From Zhengella sp041738295 (lineage in GTDB: Bacteria; Pseudomonadota; Alphaproteobacteria; Rhizobiales; Rhizobiaceae), in NCBI GenBank assembly GCA_041738295.1, contig JBGSQC010000176.1, positions 1 through 37,841 on the forward strand: a DNA stretch of 37,841 bases, given 5' to 3'. The position numbers were made by a program, and so were the translations under genes. Under the pieces are notes generated by a model. That model was not told where the DNA came from. It ran no database searches and saw nothing but the letters and a program-made list of their open reading frames with translations. Below, one piece after another: positions 14,236 to 23,881 of this stretch; the stretch's first letter is position 1; the number at the start of each line of letters is the position of its first letter.

Positions 14236-14395
14236 GATCTCGCCGCTAGATTCCCGTTCCTGAGGGACACCATAGCGATGATGCAATAACAGGCACTTAA
14301 CGGGATGATGCAGCGGAGGCCAAAATGTCACAGAGGTTGATTGTCGGCCTCAATCTTTCCCTGAGAGGTTGCGATCAATCAGCTTCTGATATGCG

Positions 14396-16957
14396 TCAGC
14401 TCTTGGGCTTCAGGTTCTCCGGATCATAGAGCGGCTTGTAGCCAACTGCCGCCACCTTCACAGGATAGGTTTCGCCAAAATACTCAATGGCAAGGTCACG
14501 GCCCTCTTGGCACCACTCATGCGGCAACCAGGCCAGCATGATGGTCTTGCCGATGGTCGGGCCAAACGCCATGGATGTGGTGAAGGAGCTGCGCCCGAGG
14601 CTGTCGACCAGCGTTTCACCGGTGGCCGGGTCCATGACCGGGCAAGTGCCGACCGGATAGCGTGCCACGCCCTTGGCGTCGATGTTGGCTTCCAGCGTCA
14701 GCGTGCAAAGCATGGCCGGCTGGTGCTCACGCGCCTTGTATTCCAGATGCTTGGCCTTGCCGCGGAAGTCGGCTTCCTTGACCTTGGGGCGGGCCAGACC
14801 CGTCTCGATCAGATTGTACTCAGTCAGGAGATCGGCATTTTGCAGGCGCAGGCTCTTTTCCATGCGGCGCGAATTGGCATAGGTCTCGACACCGAAGGCC
14901 ATGACGCCGGTTGAGCGGAGCGCGTCCCAGACTGCCAGTCCGTCGCCATAGGCCATGTGCAGTTCGAAGCCCTGCTCACCGACATAGGAAATGCGGAAGG
15001 CGGTAACGTCCTTTCCGGCAATGCGGATGTCCTTCAGCGAGGCAAAGGGGAACGCTTCCTTTTCCAGTCCGGCGGGCTCTTCCACCACCTTCTGCAGCGT
15101 GGCGCGCGCATTCGGACCCCAGATGCCGATGGTGACAAACTTTTCCGTCACGTCGGTGATGGTGACGTTGTAGCCCTTGTCGGCCGCCTCGCGCTCCAGA
15201 TAGGCAAAGTCACGCGGCCCGGCATCCGCACCGTCCACCACCCGGCAGCGGTCAGCCATGCGCAAAACGGTCAAATCGGCGCGCACCATGCCCTCGTCAT
15301 CAAGGAAATGCGTGTAGATGCCTTTGCCGATCTGGTTGTCACCGCCGACCTTGGCCGCGCAGATCCATTCCAGGAAAGCCACGTGATCCGGGCCTTCCAC
15401 ATCATACATGGCAAAGTGCGACAAGTTCACGATGCCGCAGTCCTCGCTCATTTCCAGATGCTCGGCATTGGAAACACGCCAGAAATGGCGGTTGTCCCAC
15501 TCGTTTTCGCGGACCGGAACCTTGTCGCCCCATTTTTCCAGCAGATGATTGTTGGCCGCATAGCCATGCGCGCGTTCCCAGCCGCCCAGTTCCATGAAAT
15601 GGGCCCCCAGTTCCACCTCGCGCTCGTAGACTGGCGAGCGGCGGATGTTGCGGCCCTTGGAGAAAGGCTCGCGCGGATGGACCGCCGGATTGTAGACCTT
15701 CATGGCTGTTTCCGAGCAACGGGCGGCAATGAAGTCCTCTTCCAGCTGGTGCGGATAGAAGCGCGCATAGTCGATACGGTTGTGGTCGATTTCGGTGCGC
15801 CCATCGGTCATCCAGTCGGCGATCAGCTTGCCATAGGCCGGGCCATCCTTGACCCAAATGCCCACGCAATACCAAAGTCCCCTCACCTTGCGGCTCTCGC
15901 CGCAGGAAGGTCCGCCATCGGTCGTCACCTGCAGCAGGCCGTTGAAGGAATGGCTCTCATTGTAGCCGAGCTCGCCGAGGATCGGCGTCAGCTCGATGGC
16001 GCGCTCCAGCGGCTCAAGGATCTGCTCCATGTCGAGATCGCGCTGCGACGGCGAAAGGCGTGCTTCCTGCTTGGTCAGCAACTCGCGCGGATGAACCATG
16101 CGCGGATTGTGCTCTTCATAGTAGCCCCATTCGATCTGGCCGCCTTCGGCGGTCTTCGGATCACCGGTGTCGCGCATATAGGCGGAATTGCCCTGGTCGC
16201 GCATCAGCGGCCAGCCGATCTCCTTGCCGGTGCCGGCAAACTCGTTGTAGGGGCCGAAGAATGTCAGCGGATGATCGATCGGCATGACCGGCAGGTCTTC
16301 GCCCGCCATCTCGGCGGTCAGGCGGCCCCAAAGGCCGGTGCAGACCACCACATGATCGGCCATGATCGTGCCGCGCGGCGTGACCACGCCCGCAATCCGG
16401 CCATTCTCGATGACCAGCGACGAGGCCGGCGTGTTGGCAAAGACCGAAAGCTTGCCGGTCGCCTCAGCCGCATCGACCAGCTTGCCGACGACGGTCTGCG
16501 AACGCGGAATGACCAGGCCGGCATCCGGATCCCAGAGCGATGCCGCAACCAGGCTCTCCTCCACCAGCGGGAAGCGCTTCTTGGTTTCTGCTGCATCGAT
16601 CAGGCGGGCGCGCGTGCCGAACGCCTTGGCGGAAGCCACCTTGCGCCGGATTTCATCCATCCGGCCTGCATCGCCGACGCGGGCAATCTCAAGCCCGCCA
16701 ATGCGCGCGTAATTGCCCAGCTTTTCGTAGAAATCGATGGAATAGAGCGTCGTCCAGCACGACAGGAAATCATGGCTGGTGGTGTAGCAGAAGTCCGACG
16801 CGTGGGCGGTGGAGCCCACATCTGTCGGTACCGACGACGTGTCAAGGCCGACAATCCCGTCCCAGCCACGCTCGATCAGGTGATGGGCGACCGAGGCCCC
16901 GACAATACCACCCAGACCGATAATGACGACGCGCGCCTTTTCGGGAAATTGTGCCAT
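14396..16957 (-). CDS. Dimethylglycine/sarcosine dehydrogenase-like FAD-GcvT fusion protein
   Basis: The 853-residue protein has an N-terminal DAO-type FAD domain (VVIIGLGGIVGASVAHHLIE), a GSTAHASD segment keeping the His that carries covalent FAD in dimethylglycine and sarcosine dehydrogenases, an FAO_M-like middle region, and a C-terminal GcvT folate-binding region (about 430-850) with ISYVGEQGFELH. This is the DMGDH/SarDH layout: oxidative N-demethylation with transfer of the carbon to THF. The exact substrate is unknown, and family neighbours include many uncharacterised paralogues. The ATG at 16957 follows GCAGG. It stands alone on the minus strand. A TGCGAC motif at 17026-17031 recalls the GTCGCA cluster near the GlxA-like gene. 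Confidence 0.88.
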   Translation of the reverse strand: MAQFPEKARVVIIGLGGIVGASVAHHLIERGWDGIVGLDTSSVPTDVGSTAHASDFCYTTSHDFLSCWTTLYSIDFYEKLGNYARIGGLEIARVGDAGRMDEIRRKVASAKAFGTRARLIDAAETKKRFPLVEESLVAASLWDPDAGLVIPRSQTVVGKLVDAAEATGKLSVFANTPASSLVIENGRIAGVVTPRGTIMADHVVVCTGLWGRLTAEMAGEDLPVMPIDHPLTFFGPYNEFAGTGKEIGWPLMRDQGNSAYMRDTGDPKTAEGGQIEWGYYEEHNPRMVHPRELLTKQEARLSPSQRDLDMEQILEPLERAIELTPILGELGYNESHSFNGLLQVTTDGGPSCGESRKVRGLWYCVGIWVKDGPAYGKLIADWMTDGRTEIDHNRIDYARFYPHQLEEDFIAARCSETAMKVYNPAVHPREPFSKGRNIRRSPVYEREVELGAHFMELGGWERAHGYAANNHLLEKWGDKVPVRENEWDNRHFWRVSNAEHLEMSEDCGIVNLSHFAMYDVEGPDHVAFLEWICAAKVGGDNQIGKGIYTHFLDDEGMVRADLTVLRMADRCRVVDGADAGPRDFAYLEREAADKGYNVTITDVTEKFVTIGIWGPNARATLQKVVEEPAGLEKEAFPFASLKDIRIAGKDVTAFRISYVGEQGFELHMAYGDGLAVWDALRSTGVMAFGVETYANSRRMEKSLRLQNADLLTEYNLIETGLARPKVKEADFRGKAKHLEYKAREHQPAMLCTLTLEANIDAKGVARYPVGTCPVMDPATGETLVDSLGRSSFTTSMAFGPTIGKTIMLAWLPHEWCQEGRDLAIEYFGETYPVKVAAVGYKPLYDPENLKPKS

Positions 16958-17060
16958 GGACCTGCAGCTCCGCTCTTGATGTTGCGCCAAGGATATGGCG
17001 GGCAGCCGCAGACAGCAAACCTGTTTGCGACATCACGCGGGCGGCACGCGACTTGGGTGA

Positions 17061-18293
17061 TCAGGCAGGGTTGGCGGCTGTCATTGATGGCCTTTTCCAG
17101 GCGAATTGCGGCTTCCAGGCCGCCAGCAGCACCAGCGCAAATCCGGCAATGAAGACAAAGTAGAAGCGGTCGTCGGGCAGCGGGAAGGAGGCGAATTTGC
17201 CAAGCGTACCGATGGCCAGCATGAAGGCCAGCGCATGGGCGCGCGGATGGGTGATCTTTCCGGCTTTTGCCAGCAGTGCCCACCCCAGTGAAAGGATGGC
17301 AAGCAGGCTGATCCAGTCATTGTGCTGGATGCTCACAATCAGTCCGCGCGCGTAACCATGGGCAAAGGACTGCAGCGTGAAAGGCGGATTGAAACCGGCC
17401 ATGGAGTTCTGGATCTGCACGGTTGAAAAATAGAAATGCGGCCACCAGCCCGGATGCTCTCCGGATTTCGAAATGAAAATTGCCACGGCAAAACCTGCTG
17501 CCAGCGCCAGCAGCATCGGTGTCTTTCTCCAGCCAAAGAGAACGGCTGTCATCGCCGCCGCGATCAGCAGAACCAGATTGTCCGGGCGGATGGTGACTGA
17601 CAGCACCAGCAGAACAGCTGCCAGCCAGTCATGACTGCGCCAGAGCGCATAAATGGCAACAAGCGAAACCACCGTGACCAGCATGTCCGGCGTCACCACG
17701 GTCGAGAGCGGCAGATAGTCGGCCATCAGCAGCATGGGCAGCATCAGGAAGGCGGCCTGCAGGGCCTTTTCGCGCCAAAGCCACCAGAGCGCCAGCGCCC
17801 CGAACAGAATCGATGGCAGGATGGACAGCAGGAAGGCGCCCTGAACCACACCGATCACCGGATCCAGCGCCCTCAGCGCAGCCACATAAAACACCTTCAC
17901 CCGGTACATGGAGAGCTGCGACTTGAAGTCGTCCGGGTTTTCCCACTGGTTCAGATTGTAGGGATTGGAGAACTTCAGATGGTAGAGCTGGCGCTCGGAA
18001 GCGCCCGCCTCGATGCGGCTCCACGTCTCCCGGTGCAGGTCCTTGGCATCGGGATAATCATCCTCGAGCGCGGTGGCCACATAGGCCACCATGTCCCAAT
18101 TGTAATCAGGCTTCACTACCGCATAGCCGGCCACAACCAGAATACCGAAGGCAAAGATGGCAGCCGCCAGCCGGTCCAGCGCGCGCGAACTGCCGATCAG
18201 CCGGAACAGCGGGGCAAGGACCTTGAGGTCGAGCAACCGGGCCATCAGGGTCCGGCGGTCCTGCGCGGTCATTATCCGGTCTGCACCGCTCAT
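17061..18293 (-). CDS. Polytopic membrane protein, GT-C-like glycosyltransferase candidate (paralogue A)
   Basis: The 410-residue protein has about nine to ten hydrophobic segments. An extracytoplasmic loop after the first segment carries NWDMVAYVA and several acidic residues, as in GT-C glycosyltransferases. Conserved with its upstream neighbour are MYRVKVFYV, TPDMLV, RPDNLV, HPGWWPHFYFS, FNPPF and KFASFPLPDDRFYF. It starts at ATG 18293, overlapping the stop of that neighbour by four bases (ATGA), so the two are translationally coupled. Function as a polyprenyl-phosphate-sugar-dependent transferase is inferred from topology and from the neighbouring lipid-sugar genes. I do not recognise a named family with confidence. 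Confidence 0.75.
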   Translation of the reverse strand: MSGADRIMTAQDRRTLMARLLDLKVLAPLFRLIGSSRALDRLAAAIFAFGILVVAGYAVVKPDYNWDMVAYVATALEDDYPDAKDLHRETWSRIEAGASERQLYHLKFSNPYNLNQWENPDDFKSQLSMYRVKVFYVAALRALDPVIGVVQGAFLLSILPSILFGALALWWLWREKALQAAFLMLPMLLMADYLPLSTVVTPDMLVTVVSLVAIYALWRSHDWLAAVLLVLSVTIRPDNLVLLIAAAMTAVLFGWRKTPMLLALAAGFAVAIFISKSGEHPGWWPHFYFSTVQIQNSMAGFNPPFTLQSFAHGYARGLIVSIQHNDWISLLAILSLGWALLAKAGKITHPRAHALAFMLAIGTLGKFASFPLPDDRFYFVFIAGFALVLLAAWKPQFAWKRPSMTAANPA

Positions 18294-19480
18294 TCGTGGA
18301 TCTCCTTTTGCCCTTGGTCCAGGAAGCGCTGAAGCACCACAAGGAGAACCAGCAAGGGTATGAAACTCAAGGGGAAATAGAGCCGCCCGTCATGGACTGG
18401 AAAAATCACAAACTTGGCAAGGATGGCAAGCACGGCGGCAGCGGCCATGGCACCTTCTCGCCGCGTCCATTCTGCTCCGCAGCGCGAAAGCAGCACGGCT
18501 CCACCTGCCGCCAGCGCAACCAGCAGCGGCCATCCGCCTTCGATCACCGAGCGCGCAAGACCAAGCACCACCGCCTTGAGATAGACGATGAACGAGAACA
18601 CCGGATTGAAGTCTTGCAAGGTCAGTTCGTAGTTGACGACCGAGAACCAGAAATGCGGCCACCAGCCCTGGTGTCCGGCCGCCGCAGTCAGCGGACCATA
18701 GCTGAGCAGCGCCACGATGAAGGCTGTCGCCAGACCCCAGGCGCGTTCCTTGAGAACAATGGAGACCGCCATGGCCACGGCCAGGAAAACGATCGTGTCG
18801 GGCCGGGTCAGGAAGGCAAGCGCCAGGAGAGCCGCAGCGCCAGCCTCGCGGCGCGTGAAATGCAGCCAGAGACCGCCGGTCAAGAGCGCCGCGCTCATCA
18901 GGTCGGGCGTGCCGAGCTGGACAAAGCCGGCAAAGCCGCTCAAGCCCAGGATTGCCGCCGCAGGCGCCGCCATCGCCAGTCCGCGACGGCCCATCCAGGC
19001 CGCAAGGAAAGCAAACAGCGCGATGACCGAGATTGAATTGATCCAGCGCATCGCTTCCACCGGCCCGGTGACCGGCGCCAGCAGCCGCAGCGTTTCAACG
19101 TAGAGAAGTTTCACCCGGTACATGGGCAGCATGGTCGCAAAGGCCTCGGGATTGCCGGCCTGATGGGCGCGATACTCATTGGCCGCCGTCAGGTCGAGAT
19201 AGTCGCCCGCCGGAGCGGCTTCCCGCATCTGGCCATAGACAAGCGAATGCAGGCTGGCCGCATCGCTCACCCGGTCTTCCTGGACCACTGCCAGATAGGC
19301 CAGCATGTCCCAGTTCCATGCCGGATGCTGGAACGGCAACAGCACCATCAGCAATCCATAGGCCGCGAACAGCGCAACCGAAACATGCGTCCACCATCTG
19401 CGCCCGGCCATGGAAAGGTACCCGGCAAAAAGCCGGGCCCTGGCGTGTGCCAGTGTTTCCATGTCGGACAGAGACGTCAT
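18290..19480 (-). CDS. Polytopic membrane protein, GT-C-like glycosyltransferase candidate (paralogue B)
   Basis: The 396-residue protein is a diverged copy of the downstream gene. It keeps NWDMLAYLA, MLPMYRVKLLYVETLR, TPDLMS, RPDTIVFL, HQGWWPHFWFS, FNPVF and KFVIFPVHDGRLYF in the same order. About ten hydrophobic segments are seen. The ATG at 19480 has a strong GAGGGGG site and follows the aminotransferase stop by ten bases. The conserved Asp of NWDM and the acidic first loop suit a GT-C catalytic site. As part of the lipid-linked sugar cluster it could add a sugar residue from a polyprenyl carrier to an envelope acceptor; two copies suggest two linkages or a heterodimer. This is inference. 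Confidence 0.75.
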   Translation of the reverse strand: MTSLSDMETLAHARARLFAGYLSMAGRRWWTHVSVALFAAYGLLMVLLPFQHPAWNWDMLAYLAVVQEDRVSDAASLHSLVYGQMREAAPAGDYLDLTAANEYRAHQAGNPEAFATMLPMYRVKLLYVETLRLLAPVTGPVEAMRWINSISVIALFAFLAAWMGRRGLAMAAPAAAILGLSGFAGFVQLGTPDLMSAALLTGGLWLHFTRREAGAAALLALAFLTRPDTIVFLAVAMAVSIVLKERAWGLATAFIVALLSYGPLTAAAGHQGWWPHFWFSVVNYELTLQDFNPVFSFIVYLKAVVLGLARSVIEGGWPLLVALAAGGAVLLSRCGAEWTRREGAMAAAAVLAILAKFVIFPVHDGRLYFPLSFIPLLVLLVVLQRFLDQGQKEIHE

Positions 19481-19490
19481 GACGTCCCCC

Positions 19491-20963
<1,473 letters not shown>

Positions 20964-20974
20964 GTCCTGTCCCC

Positions 20975-21985
20975 TCATTCTGCCGGCACGTGCGACGGTG
21001 CGGGCGATGCCTTGCCGTCAAGCTTGGCGCGGTATTCGGTGTAGGCGGCGTTCAGCATGTCCTCGTCGCGGTATTGCGGAACCCAGCCGAGGTCGCGCTC
21101 GCCCTTGGAAACGTCGAGAACGCATTCCTCGTCGGCGATCAGATACTGCTCCGGGTCCATGATCGGCATGTTGATCAGGTCGAAGAAATCAAGGGTGCGC
21201 TTGACAGCCCAGCCCGGCGTCGGCAGCAGGATCGACTTCGATCCGGCATGGCGGATCAGGTCGCCCAGCAGCTTGCGAACCGGCGGCGGGTTGAGCGAGC
21301 CCAGATTGTAGGCCTCATTCGGCACCCCGGCCTTGTGGGCAAGGCGCGCGGCTTCAGCGCAATCGAACACCGAGATGAACTGGTAGGGGTTCTTGCCCGA
21401 ACCGATCATCGGAACCGGCAGGTTCATGTCGATCAGCTTGAACAGCTTCGACAGGATGCCGAGACGGCCGGGCCCGATGATGAGGCGCGGGCGGAACAGC
21501 GAAATGTTCATGCCCTTCTCACGCCACTTGTGGGCAAGCAACTCGGTCTCCCACTTCGACATGCCATATTCGCCGAGCGGGGAAACCGGATGGTCTTCCG
21601 TCATCGGGGTCACCAGCGTGTGGCCATAGATCATGTCAGTGGTGAAGTGCACCAGCTTCAGCGCACCGGCCTTGTCCATGGCATGGATGATATTCTCCGT
21701 GCCGTGGTAATTGACCGGATAGAAGAAATCGTGACGCTTGGCGCGCACCTGCAGCGGCGACAGCATCTTCGCCGAAAGGTTGTAGACCATGTCGTCGCCC
21801 TGGATGCCGACAGCGGCCACGTCTTCGGGCTTGGTCACGTCGCACTGGACAAAGCGCGCCTTGCCATAATGCGGCAGGGGCGATTTCACGATGTCGGCGA
21901 CAACGACTTCATGGCCGTCTGCCACGAGCTTGGGGGCCAGATGACGGCCGACAAAGCCGTCGCCTCCGAAAATGATGTGTTTCAT
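20975..21985 (-). CDS. Extended SDR, NAD-dependent sugar epimerase/dehydratase or reductase
   Basis: The 336-residue protein begins MKHIIFGGDGFVG, the Gly-rich dinucleotide motif (residues 7-13). It has the catalytic pair Tyr140 and Lys144 (YGMSK) with Thr115/Thr116 (FTTD), and an extended SDR substrate domain with FRPRLIIGPGR. It should oxidise, epimerise or reduce a sugar nucleotide or lipid-linked sugar. In the mycobacterial arabinose pathway the matching keto-reductase DprE2 is a classical SDR, so this extended SDR would be a different solution or act on another step. Its start overlaps the transporter stop by four bases (ATGA), and its end precedes the aminotransferase start closely. The C-terminus is polar and low-complexity. 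Confidence 0.88.
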   Translation of the reverse strand: MKHIIFGGDGFVGRHLAPKLVADGHEVVVADIVKSPLPHYGKARFVQCDVTKPEDVAAVGIQGDDMVYNLSAKMLSPLQVRAKRHDFFYPVNYHGTENIIHAMDKAGALKLVHFTTDMIYGHTLVTPMTEDHPVSPLGEYGMSKWETELLAHKWREKGMNISLFRPRLIIGPGRLGILSKLFKLIDMNLPVPMIGSGKNPYQFISVFDCAEAARLAHKAGVPNEAYNLGSLNPPPVRKLLGDLIRHAGSKSILLPTPGWAVKRTLDFFDLINMPIMDPEQYLIADEECVLDVSKGERDLGWVPQYRDEDMLNAAYTEYRAKLDGKASPAPSHVPAE

Positions 21986-22419
21986 CGGGTCAACTCGCTG
22001 GTCTGGATTTCGATCTGGGTGGGTTTGGAATGCGCCTCGGCATGCGCGCCACGCCCGCTCTGGGCAATAAGCACGGTGCCGACGCAGATGAAGCCGATGC
22101 CGGCGACGCGCAGGTAATTCAGGTCCTCGCCGAAGGCGAAATAGGCGACGACTGCCACCGCCACATAGGCAAGGCTCAGGAACGGATAGGCAAAGGACAG
22201 TTCGACCTTTGACAGCACGAAGAGATGCGATGCCATCGAAATGACGAAGACGGTGAGACCAAAGAAGATCCACGGGCTGAACACGATCTGCAGGATCTTG
22301 ATGACCGGGTTCGTCCCGGCAAAGGCAAGCTCGCCCATCTGCATCATGCCGTATTTCAGCATGAGCTGGGCCGCCGCATTGGTCATCACCGTAAAGAGGA
22401 TGAAAGGCAGATATTTCAT
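21982..22419 (-). CDS. Small EmrE/ArnE-like four-helix membrane transporter (candidate lipid-sugar flippase)
   Basis: The 145-residue protein has four hydrophobic helices in the small multidrug resistance/EamA half-size pattern. It opens MKYLPFILFTVMTNAAAQLMLKYG, and its third and fourth helices read LSFAYPFLSLAYVAVAVVAYF and LRVAGIGFICVGTVLIAQSG. This resembles ArnE/ArnF, which flip undecaprenyl-phosphate-aminoarabinose in enterobacteria. In this cluster a flippase is the expected partner of the UbiA, DprE1-like and GT-C genes. The C-terminal tail of about 25 residues is polar. AGGAG lies seven bases before ATG 22419. A palindrome at 22470-22490 lies just upstream, so a promoter may start here. 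Confidence 0.82.
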   Translation of the reverse strand: MKYLPFILFTVMTNAAAQLMLKYGMMQMGELAFAGTNPVIKILQIVFSPWIFFGLTVFVISMASHLFVLSKVELSFAYPFLSLAYVAVAVVAYFAFGEDLNYLRVAGIGFICVGTVLIAQSGRGAHAEAHSKPTQIEIQTSELTR

Positions 22420-22469
22420 GTCAGGCTCCTGTCTTCATCTGTTGTATCAGGAAGACCATAAAATTCCGT

Positions 22470-22490
22470 GAATTCAACACCTTGTTGAAT
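22470..22490. promoter_or_regulatory. Perfect palindrome upstream of the transporter-SDR-aminotransferase block
   Basis: AATTCAACA and its complement TGTTGAATT are separated by three bases. It lies in the only sizeable gap (102 bases) of the cluster, between the oxidase stop (22522) and the transporter start (22419). Twofold symmetry and AT-richness suggest a repressor site. No T-run follows on the minus strand, so a terminator is less likely. Confidence 0.45.
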
Positions 22491-22521
22491 TTTACAGACT
22501 CTCTTTGCAAAGCATTCACCA

Positions 22522-23877
22522 TCATTCAGCCGCCTCCAGCCGGGCAATCGCAGCAGGCAGCTGCATGGCAGTCCGCCGCCAGAAATCCGAACAGAAGGCC
22601 AGATCACGCAGCGCTTCCAGCCCCCGCCAGTCCGGGAAAGAGGCCTCGAAGGTTGCGGCACTCATGCGCGCATCCTTGTAGGGATTGACCGCCCCGCCCG
22701 CCCCGATGGTGATGCGGTCGAGCTCGTCCAGCAGGGCCAGCGTGCGCGGGCCGCGATTGGGGAAATCAAGCGTCAGCGTGTAACCCGGCCTCGCAAAGGA
22801 CATCAGCCCGACCGGCGCCATCTCGCCAAAGCGCTTGAGCACGGTGAGGAAGGAACCCTGCCCCGCCTTGCGCGCCGCTGCCAGCAGCTCCGGCACAATG
22901 GCGGGTGCGGCATCAACCGGAATGACGCTCTGGTGCTGGAACAGCCCGCGCGGACCATAGAGCCGGTTCCAGTTGCCCACCGCATCCAGCGGATAGAAAA
23001 AGGAGCGCCAGCCGGTGACATGCGGCGTGCCGGCCTTGCGCAGCTGCGCCAGCCGGTAGGCCATGTTGAAGGCCTTGAGGAACGGACGGTTGAGCACCGT
23101 CACCGGTGGCTGGAACGGCACCGTGAAGCGTGGCTTCTGGATGATCCCGTCAAGATTGCCATTCGCGGCATGGTTGCCGGTGAGCAGCACTCCACGCCCG
23201 GCCTTTGCCCCGCCGGCCATCTGGTCGATCCACGCAACGGAATATTCATTGGCAGCGCTCGCTGCTTCAAGCGCGAAGAATTCGGCAAGCGAGGAGAAGG
23301 GTTTCACCTCTTCGCTGACATCGAGCGACGGCACCTTCATCAGCCGGATACGCGCGCTCGTGATGAGGCCGGTCAGCCCCATCCCGCCAATGGTGGCGCG
23401 ATAGAGGGCGACGTTTTCGGATTGCGAGCAGCTCAGCACCGAGCCATCCGAGCGCGCCAGCACAAAGCTCTCGACATGATGGCCGAAGGACCCGCGCAGA
23501 TGGTGGTTCTTGCCATGCACATCATTGGCAATCGCCCCGCCCAGCGTCACCCACTGGGTGCCCGGCGTCACCGGCAGGAACCAGCCATGGCGTGCCGCAT
23601 AGGCGATGATGGTGGCTAGCGTCACACCCGCGCGCGCTTCCAGCATTCCACTGGAAAGGTCGAGCGCCAGCACGCGGCTGTCATCAGCGCCGGATACAGT
23701 TAGCAAACCGCTGTCATTGTGGCAGCTGTCGCCATAGGAGCGGCCATTGCCATGGGCAAGCAGCGTGCCGGACCGCGCCTTGCCGCCGGCCAGCAGGTCC
23801 ACCGCATGGACAACCGGAATGGATGCCCGCGTCACGGACTTGATGCGTCCGAAGCTCTGGTGATCAGAATGGGTCAT
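22522..23877 (-). CDS. DprE1-like FAD-linked oxidase (polyprenylphosphoryl-ribose oxidase candidate)
   Basis: The 451-residue protein is a VAO/PCMH-type flavoprotein. The FAD site includes HGNGRSYGD (42-50) and GTQWVTLGGAIANDVHGKNHH (106-126), the last motif being typical of DprE1. The C-terminal half aligns by eye to mycobacterial DprE1: FLTVLKRFG, PGYTLTLDFP, then GGAVNPYKDARMSAATF, keeping the catalytic-region Lys. The residue matching the benzothiazinone-reactive Cys387 of M. tuberculosis DprE1 appears to be Thr. It should oxidise C2 of a polyprenyl-phosphate pentose. The ATG at 23877 lies four bases after the UbiA-fusion stop, so the two are coupled, as expected for consecutive steps. 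Confidence 0.85.
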   Translation of the reverse strand: MTHSDHQSFGRIKSVTRASIPVVHAVDLLAGGKARSGTLLAHGNGRSYGDSCHNDSGLLTVSGADDSRVLALDLSSGMLEARAGVTLATIIAYAARHGWFLPVTPGTQWVTLGGAIANDVHGKNHHLRGSFGHHVESFVLARSDGSVLSCSQSENVALYRATIGGMGLTGLITSARIRLMKVPSLDVSEEVKPFSSLAEFFALEAASAANEYSVAWIDQMAGGAKAGRGVLLTGNHAANGNLDGIIQKPRFTVPFQPPVTVLNRPFLKAFNMAYRLAQLRKAGTPHVTGWRSFFYPLDAVGNWNRLYGPRGLFQHQSVIPVDAAPAIVPELLAAARKAGQGSFLTVLKRFGEMAPVGLMSFARPGYTLTLDFPNRGPRTLALLDELDRITIGAGGAVNPYKDARMSAATFEASFPDWRGLEALRDLAFCSDFWRRTAMQLPAAIARLEAAE

Positions 23878-23881
23878 CAGG

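Noticed and set aside
14316..14351. GAGGCC...GGCCTC inverted repeat between the dehydrogenase and GGDEF-EAL genes
   Set aside because: Arms are only six bases with a 24-base loop and no T-run, which is within chance.
17015..17028. GCAAAC-CT-GTTTGC palindrome upstream of the dehydrogenase gene
   Set aside because: Six-bp arms alone are weak evidence for an operator. It is mentioned only because a TGCGAC motif overlaps it.
14957..17152. Very long open frame (over 700 codons) on the plus strand
   Set aside because: It lies antisense to the dehydrogenase gene, whose product has full FAD and GcvT motifs. The antisense product is rich in His, Arg, Asp and Gly without recognisable domains, typical of a shadow frame in GC-rich DNA.
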